In this document: positions 6,922 to 14,232 of the stretch, in pieces
How the letters are laid out: each line of letters starts with the position of its first letter
How positions within the stretch are numbered: the first letter of the stretch is position 1
Assembly: GCA_002790195.1 (NCBI GenBank)
Contig: PFUR01000057.1
Coordinates: forward strand, 21,454 to 85,453
Direction: 5' to 3'
DNA from: Flavobacteriales bacterium CG_4_9_14_3_um_filter_40_17
GTDB lineage: Bacteria > Bacteroidota > Bacteroidia > Flavobacteriales > Flavobacteriaceae
DNA: 64,000 nucleotides
Position numbers and translations under genes: made by a program
The notes under the pieces: generated by a model
What the model saw: the letters and a program-made list of their open reading frames with translations, nothing else
What the model was told of the DNA's origin: nothing
Database searches by the model: none

Positions 6922-8106
6922 ATGAATTTGCTATCAAATCGCATCAATAAATTAGCTACGTCCGCAACTTTGGCCATGGCCGCAAAAACACGCGAACTCA
7001 AAGCTGCCGGGAGAGACATCATCGGATTGAGCTTAGGCGAACCAGACTTCAATGTACCCGATTTTATCAAGGAAGCAGCCATCGAAGGGATTCATCAAAA
7101 TTACAGCTCTTATTCTCCAGTCAACGGTTATCAAGATTTGCGTGAAGCCATTTCTTTAAAATTTAAAAGAGACAATCATTTGGATTACAAACCCAATCAA
7201 ATTGTGGTTTCGACAGGAGCCAAACAATCTTTGGCAAACATCACTTTGGTCATGTTGAATCCTGGAGATGAAGTCATTTTGCCTGCACCTTATTGGGTGA
7301 GTTACAGCGACTTGGTTAAAATTGCCGATGGTGAACCCATAGAAGTGCCCACGAACATCGAATCGGACTTTAAAATCACGCCAGATCAATTGGAAGCTGC
7401 GATTACTGATAAAACCAAACTGATTATTTTCAGTTCACCCTGCAACCCCACAGGCTCTGTTTACAGTCGGGCAGAGTTGGAAGGGTTGGCCAAAGTTATT
7501 CTGAAACACCCCAATCTTTTTGTGGTTTCTGATGAGATCTATGAGCATATCAACTTTGTGGGAACCCACGCGAGTATAGCAACCATTCCGGGCATGTATG
7601 AACGCACCATTACAGTCAACGGTGTGTCAAAAGCATTTGCTATGACCGGATGGAGAATCGGTTATATCGGTGCGCCTCAATGGATTGCGGATGCGTGTAA
7701 CAAAATTCAAGGTCAAATCACTTCCGGAGCTAACAGTATCGCGCAACGTGCCACTATTGCAGCCGTGCTCGCACCGGTAAACAGTGTAAAATATATGGTG
7801 GATGCATTTAAAACCCGAAGAGATTTGGTGTTGGCTTTGCTCGGCGAAATTCCCGGTATCAAAACCAATGTGCCGGAAGGTGCTTTTTATGTGTTTCCGG
7901 ATGTATCTTCATTCTTTGGCAAAACCCTCAGAGGGAAAAAAATAGAAAATTCCGATGATTTTTCTATGTATTTGTTGGAGGAAGCTAATGTGGCAACTGT
8001 AACCGGCGATGCCTTTGGCAGCAAGGATTGTATCCGGATTTCTTATGCAGCTTCTACCGAAGAATTGACCGAAGCTTTAAAAAGAATCAGGGAAGCTCTT
8101 TCCTAA
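6922..8106 (+). CDS. PLP-dependent aspartate/prephenate-type aminotransferase
   Basis: Fold-type I aminotransferase of subclass I-gamma (bacterial AspC/AAT type), 394 residues, transferring amino groups between aspartate or aromatic donors and 2-oxoglutarate. Diagnostic pieces are GLSLGEPDFNVPDF near the N-terminus, the cofactor-contacting SSPCNPTGSVYS, SDEIYEHINF, the Schiff-base lysine K237 in VNGVSKAFAMTGWRIGYIGAP, and the C-terminal arginine in CIRISYAAS. A longer frame begins at 6862 overlapping the desaturase stop, but family alignment favours the ATG at 6922 (MNLLSNRINKL). Close behind the desaturase on the same strand; probably separate in function. Confidence 0.93.
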   Translation: MNLLSNRINKLATSATLAMAAKTRELKAAGRDIIGLSLGEPDFNVPDFIKEAAIEGIHQNYSSYSPVNGYQDLREAISLKFKRDNHLDYKPNQIVVSTGAKQSLANITLVMLNPGDEVILPAPYWVSYSDLVKIADGEPIEVPTNIESDFKITPDQLEAAITDKTKLIIFSSPCNPTGSVYSRAELEGLAKVILKHPNLFVVSDEIYEHINFVGTHASIATIPGMYERTITVNGVSKAFAMTGWRIGYIGAPQWIADACNKIQGQITSGANSIAQRATIAAVLAPVNSVKYMVDAFKTRRDLVLALLGEIPGIKTNVPEGAFYVFPDVSSFFGKTLRGKKIENSDDFSMYLLEEANVATVTGDAFGSKDCIRISYAASTEELTEALKRIREALS

Positions 8107-8159
8107 GCAGATTTTTAGTCCTGATTTGTTTCAAGGTTTATATGAGATTGTCGGGGTTT

Positions 8160-8612
8160 TTATACCCTTACTGCTTCCGGCACAAACAAGGTGTAATCGC
8201 CGCCATTGCGGATAACATCCCTGACGATGCTCGAACTGATATATGATTTTCCCGAAGAAGTAAGCAGAAAAACAGTTTCTATTTCGGCTAATTTCCGGTT
8301 GGTATGCGCGATGGCTTTTTCAAATTCAAAATCGGCTGGATTACGCAGGCCTCTCAAGATAAAACGCGCATTTTCCAACTTGCACAAATCAACAGTAAGC
8401 CCTTCATAGGCAATCACTTCCACATTTTTAAATTGACTGAAAGCAGCTTTTGCGAATTTTTTGCGTTGTTCGAGGTCGAACATGTATTTCTTGTTGGCAT
8501 TGGTGCCAATTGCGATAACAATTTTATCAAACAGATTGACGGCTCTTTCGACGATGTCAAAATGACCGATGGTTATCGGGTCAAAAGATCCGGGAAAAAC
8601 TGCTTTCCGCAT
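8160..8612 (-). CDS. coaD: Phosphopantetheine adenylyltransferase CoaD
   Basis: Penultimate enzyme of coenzyme A synthesis: 4'-phosphopantetheine + ATP to dephospho-CoA. 150 residues from the chosen start. Nucleotidyltransferase motifs are visible: GSFDPITIGHFDI (TxGH motif) at the N-terminus, RGLRNPADFEFE in the middle, and SSGKSYISSSIVRD (the ISSS motif) near the end. An in-frame ATG 15 bases upstream would start at about the predicted transcription start, so the ATG preceding RKAVFPGSFDP is preferred. Confidence 0.95.
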   Translation of the reverse strand: MRKAVFPGSFDPITIGHFDIVERAVNLFDKIVIAIGTNANKKYMFDLEQRKKFAKAAFSQFKNVEVIAYEGLTVDLCKLENARFILRGLRNPADFEFEKAIAHTNRKLAEIETVFLLTSSGKSYISSSIVRDVIRNGGDYTLFVPEAVRV

Positions 8613-8632
8613 GCAATTGATTTTCATATTTC

Positions 8633-8640
8633 CAAAGATA
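8633..8640 (-). promoter_or_regulatory. coaD promoter -7 element
   Basis: TATCTTTG on the minus strand, in the 45-base gap between purM and coaD. It gives coaD its own start of transcription near 8626, which argues against the upstream alternative start codon at 8627. Confidence 0.6.
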
Positions 8641-8657
8641 TAAAAATTAAAAATGAA

Positions 8658-9839
8658 TCAATCATAATCAAAAACACCATATTCACTTTTGATGGTCAAC
8701 TGCTTGCTGACGGAAGACTCGACTCTGCCGATGATTTGCGCAGCTACACCAAAACTTTCGGAAATTTGGATGATTTGTGCGGCATGCTTTTCATCGACAT
8801 ACAATTCCATCCGATGCCCCATATTAAAGACTTGATACATTTCTTTCCAGTCGGTATCAGACTGATTTTGAATCAATTTGAAAAGTGGGGGAACTTCAAA
8901 CAATTGATCTTTTGTTACATGAAGCCTATCGATAAAATGGAGTATTTTCGTTTGCCCGCCACCACTGCAATGAACCATACCGCAGATGTTTTGCCCGCCA
9001 ATTTGATGCAGTATTTCTTTGACAATCGGCGCATACGTCCGCGTCGGCGACAACACCAATTTACCGGCATCAATCGGGGAATCCGCAACGGCATCTGTCA
9101 ATTGTATATTTCCCGAGTAAATGAGTTCTTCCGGAACTTTCGGGTCGAAACTTTCGGGATATTTTTTTGCTAAGTTTTTTGCAAACACATCGTGGCGCGC
9201 TGAGGTAAGCCCGTTGCTGCCCATGCCGCCGTTGTATTCGGTTTCGTATGTTGCCTGGCCGAAAGAAGCCATGCCTACAATCACGTTGCCGGCCTTGATG
9301 TTGGCATTGTCGATTACTTCACTTCGTTTGAGACGGGCAGTCACGGTCGAATCGACGATGATGGTGCGCACCAAGTCGCCCACATCAGCTGTTTCGCCAC
9401 CGGTGGAATGAATGTGGACACCAAATTTTTTCAACGAGGCTAACAAACTTTCGGTTCCTTCGATGATGGCCGTAACAACTTCACCCGGAATCAAATTTTT
9501 GTTGCGCCCGATGGTTGAGGAAAGTAAAATATGGTCAACTGCACCGACACAAAGCAAATCGTCGATGTTCATAATCAAAGCATCTTGTGCAATCCCTTTC
9601 CAGACCGACAAATCGCCGGTTTCTTTCCAATATAAATAAGCCAAGGAAGATTTTGTTCCGGCTCCGTCGGCATGCATCACCAAACAATAATCTTCATCGT
9701 TGGTGAGATAATCGGGAATTATTTTGCAAAAAGCATTTGGAAAAAGGCCCTTGTCTATGTTTTTGATGGCCTGATGCACATCTTCTTTGGAAGCGGACAC
9801 GCCGCGAAGCCCGTATCGTTTGGAAGTATTTTGGGTCAT
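8658..9839 (-). CDS. purM: Phosphoribosylformylglycinamidine cyclo-ligase (AIR synthetase)
   Basis: Fifth step of purine synthesis, ATP-dependent ring closure of FGAM to AIR, in the cytoplasm. 393 residues, somewhat longer than the ~345 of E. coli PurM, as in the divergent Bacteroidota form. Family motifs are the N-terminal YGLRGVSASKEDV, the ATP/metal-binding MHADGAGTKSSLAYLY, the ALIMNIDDLLCVGA loop, and HSTGGETADVGDLV. The C-terminal domain has the CGMVHCSGGGQTKILHF glycine-rich segment. It has its own promoter 33 bases upstream and is followed by coaD on the same strand. Confidence 0.94.
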   Translation of the reverse strand: MTQNTSKRYGLRGVSASKEDVHQAIKNIDKGLFPNAFCKIIPDYLTNDEDYCLVMHADGAGTKSSLAYLYWKETGDLSVWKGIAQDALIMNIDDLLCVGAVDHILLSSTIGRNKNLIPGEVVTAIIEGTESLLASLKKFGVHIHSTGGETADVGDLVRTIIVDSTVTARLKRSEVIDNANIKAGNVIVGMASFGQATYETEYNGGMGSNGLTSARHDVFAKNLAKKYPESFDPKVPEELIYSGNIQLTDAVADSPIDAGKLVLSPTRTYAPIVKEILHQIGGQNICGMVHCSGGGQTKILHFIDRLHVTKDQLFEVPPLFKLIQNQSDTDWKEMYQVFNMGHRMELYVDEKHAAQIIQISESFGVAAQIIGRVESSVSKQLTIKSEYGVFDYD

Positions 9840-9871
9840 TTAATATAAGATAAATTGAAGACTGATGACGG

Positions 9872-9879
9872 CAAAGATA
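9872..9879 (-). promoter_or_regulatory. purM promoter -7 element
   Basis: TATCTTTG on the minus strand, 33 bases upstream of the purM ATG. No purine riboswitch structure was recognised between promoter and start. Confidence 0.6.
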
Positions 9880-9898
9880 AACTAATTGCGTACAGTGG

Positions 9899-10180
9899 TC
9901 AAACCAATTCGGCAGACAATCCTGCTTCCAGCAACAAACTGCAACGGGGTTTTAAATCTTCAATCGGGCCGGTTTTGACTGCACATTTTCCTTTGTAGTG
10001 AACTATCAGTGAACATTGATGTGCTTGTTCTTTCGAATGTTCGCAAACATCCATCAACGTCTCTATCACATAGTCGAATGTGTTCACATCATCGTTGAAA
10101 AGAATGATTTCATGTTGACTCGTAACTTCGGTTTCTTCTAAAAATTCGACAGCTACTTGTTCTTTTTCTTGTGTGCTCAT
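9899..10180 (-). CDS. clpS: ClpS adaptor protein
   Basis: Small adaptor (93 residues) that delivers N-degron substrates to the ClpAP or ClpCP protease. The core shows the N-end-binding region ILFNDDVNTFDYVIETLMDV, in which the DDVNTF acidic loop binds the substrate N-terminus, followed by the HSKEQAHQCSLIVHYKGKC helix-loop that contacts the unfoldase. An in-frame ATG four codons upstream (10192) is possible; ATG-TCA-ACA at 10180 was chosen because it leaves a ~17-base leader and resembles homologues starting MST. Confidence 0.93.
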   Translation of the reverse strand: MSTQEKEQVAVEFLEETEVTSQHEIILFNDDVNTFDYVIETLMDVCEHSKEQAHQCSLIVHYKGKCAVKTGPIEDLKPRCSLLLEAGLSAELV

Positions 10181-10203
10181 TTCGGACTGCAATTTTTATA
10201 AAA

Positions 10204-10211
10204 CAAAGATA
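10204..10211 (-). promoter_or_regulatory. clpS promoter -7 element
   Basis: TATCTTTG on the minus strand in the prmA-clpS gap; its predicted start site near 10197 decides between the two clpS start codons. Confidence 0.55.
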
Positions 10212-10236
10212 ATCAAAACATTGGAAAATGTGAATT

Positions 10237-11079
10237 TCAGCTTGTTAAATTAAATTTTGCCGCTATCCAATTGTTTTTTTCTAAATTTTTTTGAAAGAAA
10301 AGCCCGTTTTCGTTGCAAACAGATTCGATGTCTTGTAAATCGGATAGATAAAAACCACTCAAAAACAATTTGCCGTTTTGGTTCAGGTTTTGCGCGTATT
10401 TTGAGATGTCTTGCAACAAAATATTCCGATTGATGTTGGCTATTATCACATCGTATTTTTTGGTTCCCAACAGACTTGCATCGCCTTGTAAAACTTGAAT
10501 TTGATGGCAATTGTTTCGTTGCACATTTTCGATACCGTTCTCATAGCACCAACTGTCAGTGTCGATGGCATCGATGGAAACGGCTCCTTTTTTCTCGGCC
10601 AAAATTGCCAATACTGCTGTGCCGCTACCCATGTCTAAAACTGTTTTACCTTTTAAATCTTCCTCCAAAAGCAATTTAATCATCGAAAAAGTCGTTTCGT
10701 GATGACCAGTCCCGAAAGACATTTTGGGCTCGATGACGATTTCAAACTCAACGGTGGCAGGTGGATGAAAAGGAGCGCGGATACGGCATTTACTATCCAC
10801 CTCGATGGGCTCGAAATTAGATTCCCAAGCTTTATTCCAATTGATTTGCTCTATTTCCTGCGAAGTAAAACTTACCTGAAAATTTTCTGAATGCAGGATG
10901 GGAATGTCTTTCAAAATATCTTCTTTCCAAAATTTCTTTTGTACATAGGCGGAAATTCCAGTTTTGGTTTCTTCAAAACTTTCGAAAGGTGTATCACTTA
11001 ATTCCGCTAACAATATCTCGGCTCCCGGCTCTTTTGGAATGACTGTGAAATGATAACCGATGTAATGTGGGTTCGACAT
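10237..11079 (-). CDS. prmA: Ribosomal protein L11 methyltransferase PrmA
   Basis: SAM-dependent enzyme that trimethylates lysines and the N-terminus of ribosomal protein L11. 280 residues. An N-terminal substrate-recognition domain (about residues 1-110) is followed by a Rossmann methyltransferase domain. Visible are RAPFHPP, the PrmA-specific EPKMSFGTGHHETTFSM, motif I VLDMGSGTAVLAILAEKKG, the acidic DAIDTD, and the catalytic-loop DVIIANINRNILL. A frame begins 11 residues earlier (11112), but the ATG before SNPHYIGYHF matches family length. Confidence 0.93.
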   Translation of the reverse strand: MSNPHYIGYHFTVIPKEPGAEILLAELSDTPFESFEETKTGISAYVQKKFWKEDILKDIPILHSENFQVSFTSQEIEQINWNKAWESNFEPIEVDSKCRIRAPFHPPATVEFEIVIEPKMSFGTGHHETTFSMIKLLLEEDLKGKTVLDMGSGTAVLAILAEKKGAVSIDAIDTDSWCYENGIENVQRNNCHQIQVLQGDASLLGTKKYDVIIANINRNILLQDISKYAQNLNQNGKLFLSGFYLSDLQDIESVCNENGLFFQKNLEKNNWIAAKFNLTS

Positions 11080-11210
11080 ATTAAATGGTAAATAACAAAT
11101 TCCAAATGACAAATTTCAAACAATCAACTATTGCAAAGCCGGTGGCTGATTTTTGTTTCAAGCTACTTGATTTCTGAATTTCAATCCTTGATTCTTCTTT
11201 TTTCAAATAA

Positions 11211-11963
11211 CTAAACCGCATCAACGATGGCAAGAAAGTCATCGGCTTTGAGTGAAGCTCCACCTATGAGTCCGCCGTCCACATCAGGTTTTGAGAAAAT
11301 TTCTTTAGCATTATCGGGCTTCACGCTGCCGCCATATAGAATAGAAACCGAATCGGCCACCGATTTTCCATATTTTCTGTTGATTGTCTTGCGAATAAAA
11401 TCGTGCATTTCTTGGGCTTGCTCAGGTGAGGCTGTTTCACCGGTTCCGATTGCCCAAACCGGTTCGTAGGCCAACACGACCGACTTCCACGCGGCAGCTT
11501 CGATGTGAAAAATACCGTTTTTTAATTGATTTTCAACTACTTCAAAATGTTTGCCTGACTTGCGGTCTTTGAGTTCTTCACCAAAGCAAAAGATGATTTC
11601 AAGGTCATTTGTCAACGCAGCATTTACCTTTTGAGTCAACAATTCGTCAGTTTCACCAAAATAAGCGCGGCGTTCGGAATGCCCCAAGATGACAATGTTT
11701 ACACCTACACTCTTGATCATATCGGCAGAAATTTCCCCGGTAAATGCACCGTTATCAGCTTGGTGTAAGTTTTGAGCGGCAACTTCTACTTTGGTATTTT
11801 TGGTTTGATTGGCTACAGCATGCAAATTAGTAAAAGTAGGCGCAATGATGACACGTGTTGCTGAGTTTGCATTGAGTTTTGAAAGTATATCTAATGTAAG
11901 ATTGTGTGATTCTTGGAGATTCTTGTTCATTTTCCAGTTTCCGGCGACGATTTTTGTTCTCAT
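11211..11963 (-). CDS. tpiA: Triosephosphate isomerase
   Basis: Glycolytic and gluconeogenic enzyme interconverting dihydroxyacetone phosphate and glyceraldehyde 3-phosphate; 250 residues, standard (beta/alpha)8 barrel. The catalytic residues are all present: the lysine in GNWKMNKN, the histidine in ILGHSERRAYFGE, and the glutamate in LAYEPVWAIGTG, the last followed by the phosphate-gripping loop 6. The C-terminal phosphate site reads ILYGGSVKPDNA and VDGGLIGGASL. Own promoter; prmA follows downstream on the same strand. Confidence 0.97.
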   Translation of the reverse strand: MRTKIVAGNWKMNKNLQESHNLTLDILSKLNANSATRVIIAPTFTNLHAVANQTKNTKVEVAAQNLHQADNGAFTGEISADMIKSVGVNIVILGHSERRAYFGETDELLTQKVNAALTNDLEIIFCFGEELKDRKSGKHFEVVENQLKNGIFHIEAAAWKSVVLAYEPVWAIGTGETASPEQAQEMHDFIRKTINRKYGKSVADSVSILYGGSVKPDNAKEIFSKPDVDGGLIGGASLKADDFLAIVDAV

Positions 11964-12040
11964 TTCGATAGGTTTGGTATTTAGAATTTATAATTAACAG
12001 CTACTTCTTTTCATCAATTAGATTGAGCCAAAAGATTTGC

Positions 12041-12048
12041 CAAATTTA
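12041..12048 (-). promoter_or_regulatory. tpiA promoter -7 element
   Basis: TAAATTTG on the minus strand, about 78 bases upstream of the tpiA ATG. The remainder of the 319-base gap up to the divergent DUF1080 gene is AT-rich with no other recognisable element. Confidence 0.5.
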
Positions 12049-12282
12049 CAAAAACAACCCACACGATTCAGGACAAATTCGTTTAATCTCAAACTATCTT
12101 AAAATATTGGAAATAGACCATCTTTCTTGAGCTCTAATCCATTTTAAAAAAACTTTCTTCTTGAAATAGATTGTCAACTTTTAGATTATAAATTATCAGG
12201 TTTCAAAAAAAACTGTATTTTTATCAAAACAAACGCATTTGTTTTAATTCAACTCTGTATCAATTTAAAAAACATCAAAAAA

Positions 12283-13230
12283 ATGTCGTCAATTTTCAAC
12301 CTTAGATCAACAGTGTTTTCAGTAATTTTACTTTTCACCTTCTTAAACGGCTTGCTGTTTGCCCAAGAGGCAAACCCCTTGGAAGGCAGGTGGGATATGG
12401 TGATTACTCAGGAAGGCAGGGAACTTCCTTCATGGTTAGAGATTCGCCATTCCGGCACGCATACTTTAATTGGTAGGTTTGTCTATGCTTTCGGAAGTGC
12501 ACGCCCCATCGCCGAAGTGATAGTAAAAGATGGGAAATTCACTTTTGCCATACCGCCACAATGGGAACAAGGCGATCGATATATGTCGTTTGAAGGACAG
12601 TTGGATGGCGGCCTGCTCAAAGGAACGATGGTTTATACCAACGGCAAAACTTACACGTGGACAGCTTCGCGCGCGCCGTCTCTCGCGTATAACGAAAATC
12701 CGGTTTTGGGGACTCCCATACAGTTGTTTAACGGCAAAGACCTAAGCGGTTGGCACGCGACAGGAGACAATCAATGGATTGTAGAAGACGGTGTGTTGAA
12801 AAGCCCGAAATCGGGGTCTAATTTGGTTTCGGATAAAACTTTTACCGATTTTAAAATGCACATTGAGTTTCGATATCCGAAGGGCAGCAACAGTGGCATT
12901 TATCTTCGCGGCCGTTACGAAGTACAGATTACCGATGGCATAGGCGTAGAACCTTCCGATATTGAGTTTAGCGGTGTCTATGGCTTTCTCACACCCAACC
13001 AAATGGTGGCCAAAAACCCGGGTGAATGGCAGGCCTATGACATCACGCTCATTGGCAGAAGGGTGACGGTCGTAGCCAACGGCATAACCGTGATCAACGA
13101 CCAAATTATCCCGGGTATTACCGGTGGCGCGATTGACAGTAGGGAAGGCGAGCCAGGACCATTCTTGTTTCAAGGTGACCATGGCCCAATCGAGTTTAGA
13201 AACATCATAGTCACACCCATCGCAAATTAG
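12283..13230 (+). CDS. Secreted DUF1080 (3-keto-disaccharide hydrolase-like) protein
   Basis: 315 residues with a Sec signal peptide (RSTVFSVILLFTFLNGLLFA, cleavage after FAQ). Residues ~28-130 form a small beta-rich domain (GRWDMVITQEGRELPSWLEI). Residues ~145-313 form a DUF1080 concanavalin-like jelly roll, recognised by IQLFNGKDLSGWHATGDNQW, FRYPKGSNSGIYLRGRYEVQ and the C-terminal GPFLFQGDHGPIEFRNI. Members of this family act on or bind sugars outside the cytoplasm, and some hydrolyse 3-keto-glucosides. The substrate here is unknown. Standing alone, with scarred DNA downstream. Confidence 0.9.
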   Translation: MSSIFNLRSTVFSVILLFTFLNGLLFAQEANPLEGRWDMVITQEGRELPSWLEIRHSGTHTLIGRFVYAFGSARPIAEVIVKDGKFTFAIPPQWEQGDRYMSFEGQLDGGLLKGTMVYTNGKTYTWTASRAPSLAYNENPVLGTPIQLFNGKDLSGWHATGDNQWIVEDGVLKSPKSGSNLVSDKTFTDFKMHIEFRYPKGSNSGIYLRGRYEVQITDGIGVEPSDIEFSGVYGFLTPNQMVAKNPGEWQAYDITLIGRRVTVVANGITVINDQIIPGITGGAIDSREGEPGPFLFQGDHGPIEFRNIIVTPIAN

Positions 13231-13605
13231 ATTCGTTTTAGGTGGATTTTTGAATAACAGTTGATGCACTATGTGAAGAAAGGGTTAATAAAATTTTTTA
13301 TAGAATGGCGGTTATTGTGAGTTGTGTACAATTTTAGGGTGGCACAAGAACAGTCAAAAAAAAGTTACGACTTATTGGAAGTTTGAAAAAAACTGCTCAA
13401 AAAGCAATGACTGGCTTTATGGAATGGTATAAAGCCAAAACGAACGGGCAGATTAGCATAGCTGTGACGACCCCGCAAACACTTAACTGAATTACGAAAT
13501 TTTATGGAAATGATACAGGATTTTCCTGCACCGAATGAAACGTTTGCAAGTGACGATGACAACAATCCAAACGTTCCTGACTAGAGTGTTTGATAGGACA
13601 TTATC
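13231..13605. other. Gene-poor DNA with possible coding relics
   Basis: No intact gene. A short open stretch encoding RKHLTELRNFMEMIQDF and a following acidic tail (ending at a TAG near 13584) looks like the C-terminus of a lost protein, but nothing identifiable precedes it. This stretch leads into the inserted element. Confidence 0.35.
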
Positions 13606-13610
13606 TATGA

Positions 13611-13793
13611 ACCTGAGTTCGATTATTTTTATAAAGAATACAAAAACCTTCAATTCGAGTGCTTTAATCCCAAGAGTTTGGGAGAAAAGTATATCGAGAA
13701 TAGGTTTTTGTATCCAAAATGCTTGTTTTCGATACAAAATTCCTCTCGGAATTTCACTCAAACTGACACATTTTGGATTAATCGAACTCAGGT
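13611..13793 (+). mobile_element. Miniature inverted-repeat element, copy A
   Basis: 183 bp with terminal inverted repeats ACCTGAGTTCGATT / AATCGAACTCAGGT and a perfect 5-bp target duplication TATGA on both sides (13606-13610 and 13794-13798). The interior is full of further palindromes (CCCAA-GAGT-TTGGG; CCAAAATG ... CATTTTGG; TATCGA ... TCGATA). It encodes no credible protein; short frames across it are artefacts of the palindromes. Same family as the copies near 36.1 kb and 62.9 kb. Non-autonomous; no transposase with these ends is in the window. Confidence 0.88.
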
Positions 13794-13940
13794 TATGAAG
13801 CATTTGCGTGGTTCTTAGCAGAACAAGCTCATAATAAAATGTTAGAAATCAAAAAGATACGCGGAGTTGATTTCTTTGACGTTAGTAGTAACAACGGATA
13901 TATATTATTTCCTGATAACAGAAAAATTAAAACACATTGA
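13794..13940 (+). pseudogene. Relic of a gene interrupted by element copy A
   Basis: Directly right of the insertion an open frame reads YEAFAWFLAEQAHNKM, continuing through LEIKKIRGVDFFDV and YILFPDNRKI to a TGA at 13938. This is coherent protein-like sequence without a start. If one target duplication is removed, the frame continues only four codons upstream before a TAG, so the gene was already damaged or has decayed on the left. The family was not recognised. Confidence 0.45.
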
Positions 13941-14029
13941 CAATCCAACAATTAATTCTAACCTTTCCACTGGCGGACAAGAAAGTAAAACCTGATGAAG
14001 TTTTTGATAAGTTTAACAATAAAAACAAA

Positions 14030-14163
14030 ACACAACGAAAGAATAGCTATACATTACAACATCTACCCCAAAGTGGCTTTTCAGTGTCTGACCTTATCGA
14101 ACGGGTACTTTTAGCTGGATTCCGGCAGGCAAAAGGCAATAGCTTCTTAACAAACCGTTAAAT
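14030..14163 (+). repeat. attC-like palindrome, copy 3 (diverged)
   Basis: 134 bp. The left arm ACACAACGAAAGAATAGCTAT is imperfectly complementary to the right arm ATAGCTTCTTAACAAACCGTT. The right end GTTAAAT fits the R' core GTTRRRY exactly. Bases 14057-14086 match copy 2 (2678-2707) at 25 of 30 positions, including AGTGGC and TTCAGTG. It lies 70 bases upstream of an unrelated lipoprotein gene. A 74-residue open frame across it is not credible as a gene. Confidence 0.42.
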
Positions 14164-14232
14164 TGTTACAATAATCATCCGATTTGCTTGCATTTGTTTT
14201 AATTTTATGTATTCTTAAAAAATTATAATCAA

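Noticed and set aside
13535..13798. An 87-codon frame covering the miniature element (with similar frames near 36.1 kb and 62.9 kb)
   Set aside because: The similarity between the three translations reflects the repeated DNA element, whose frames on both strands are open by palindromy; starts lie outside the element and differ.
13937..14161. A 74-codon frame ending in the third attC-like site
   Set aside because: Half of it is the palindromic site; no homologue recognised and no promoter found.
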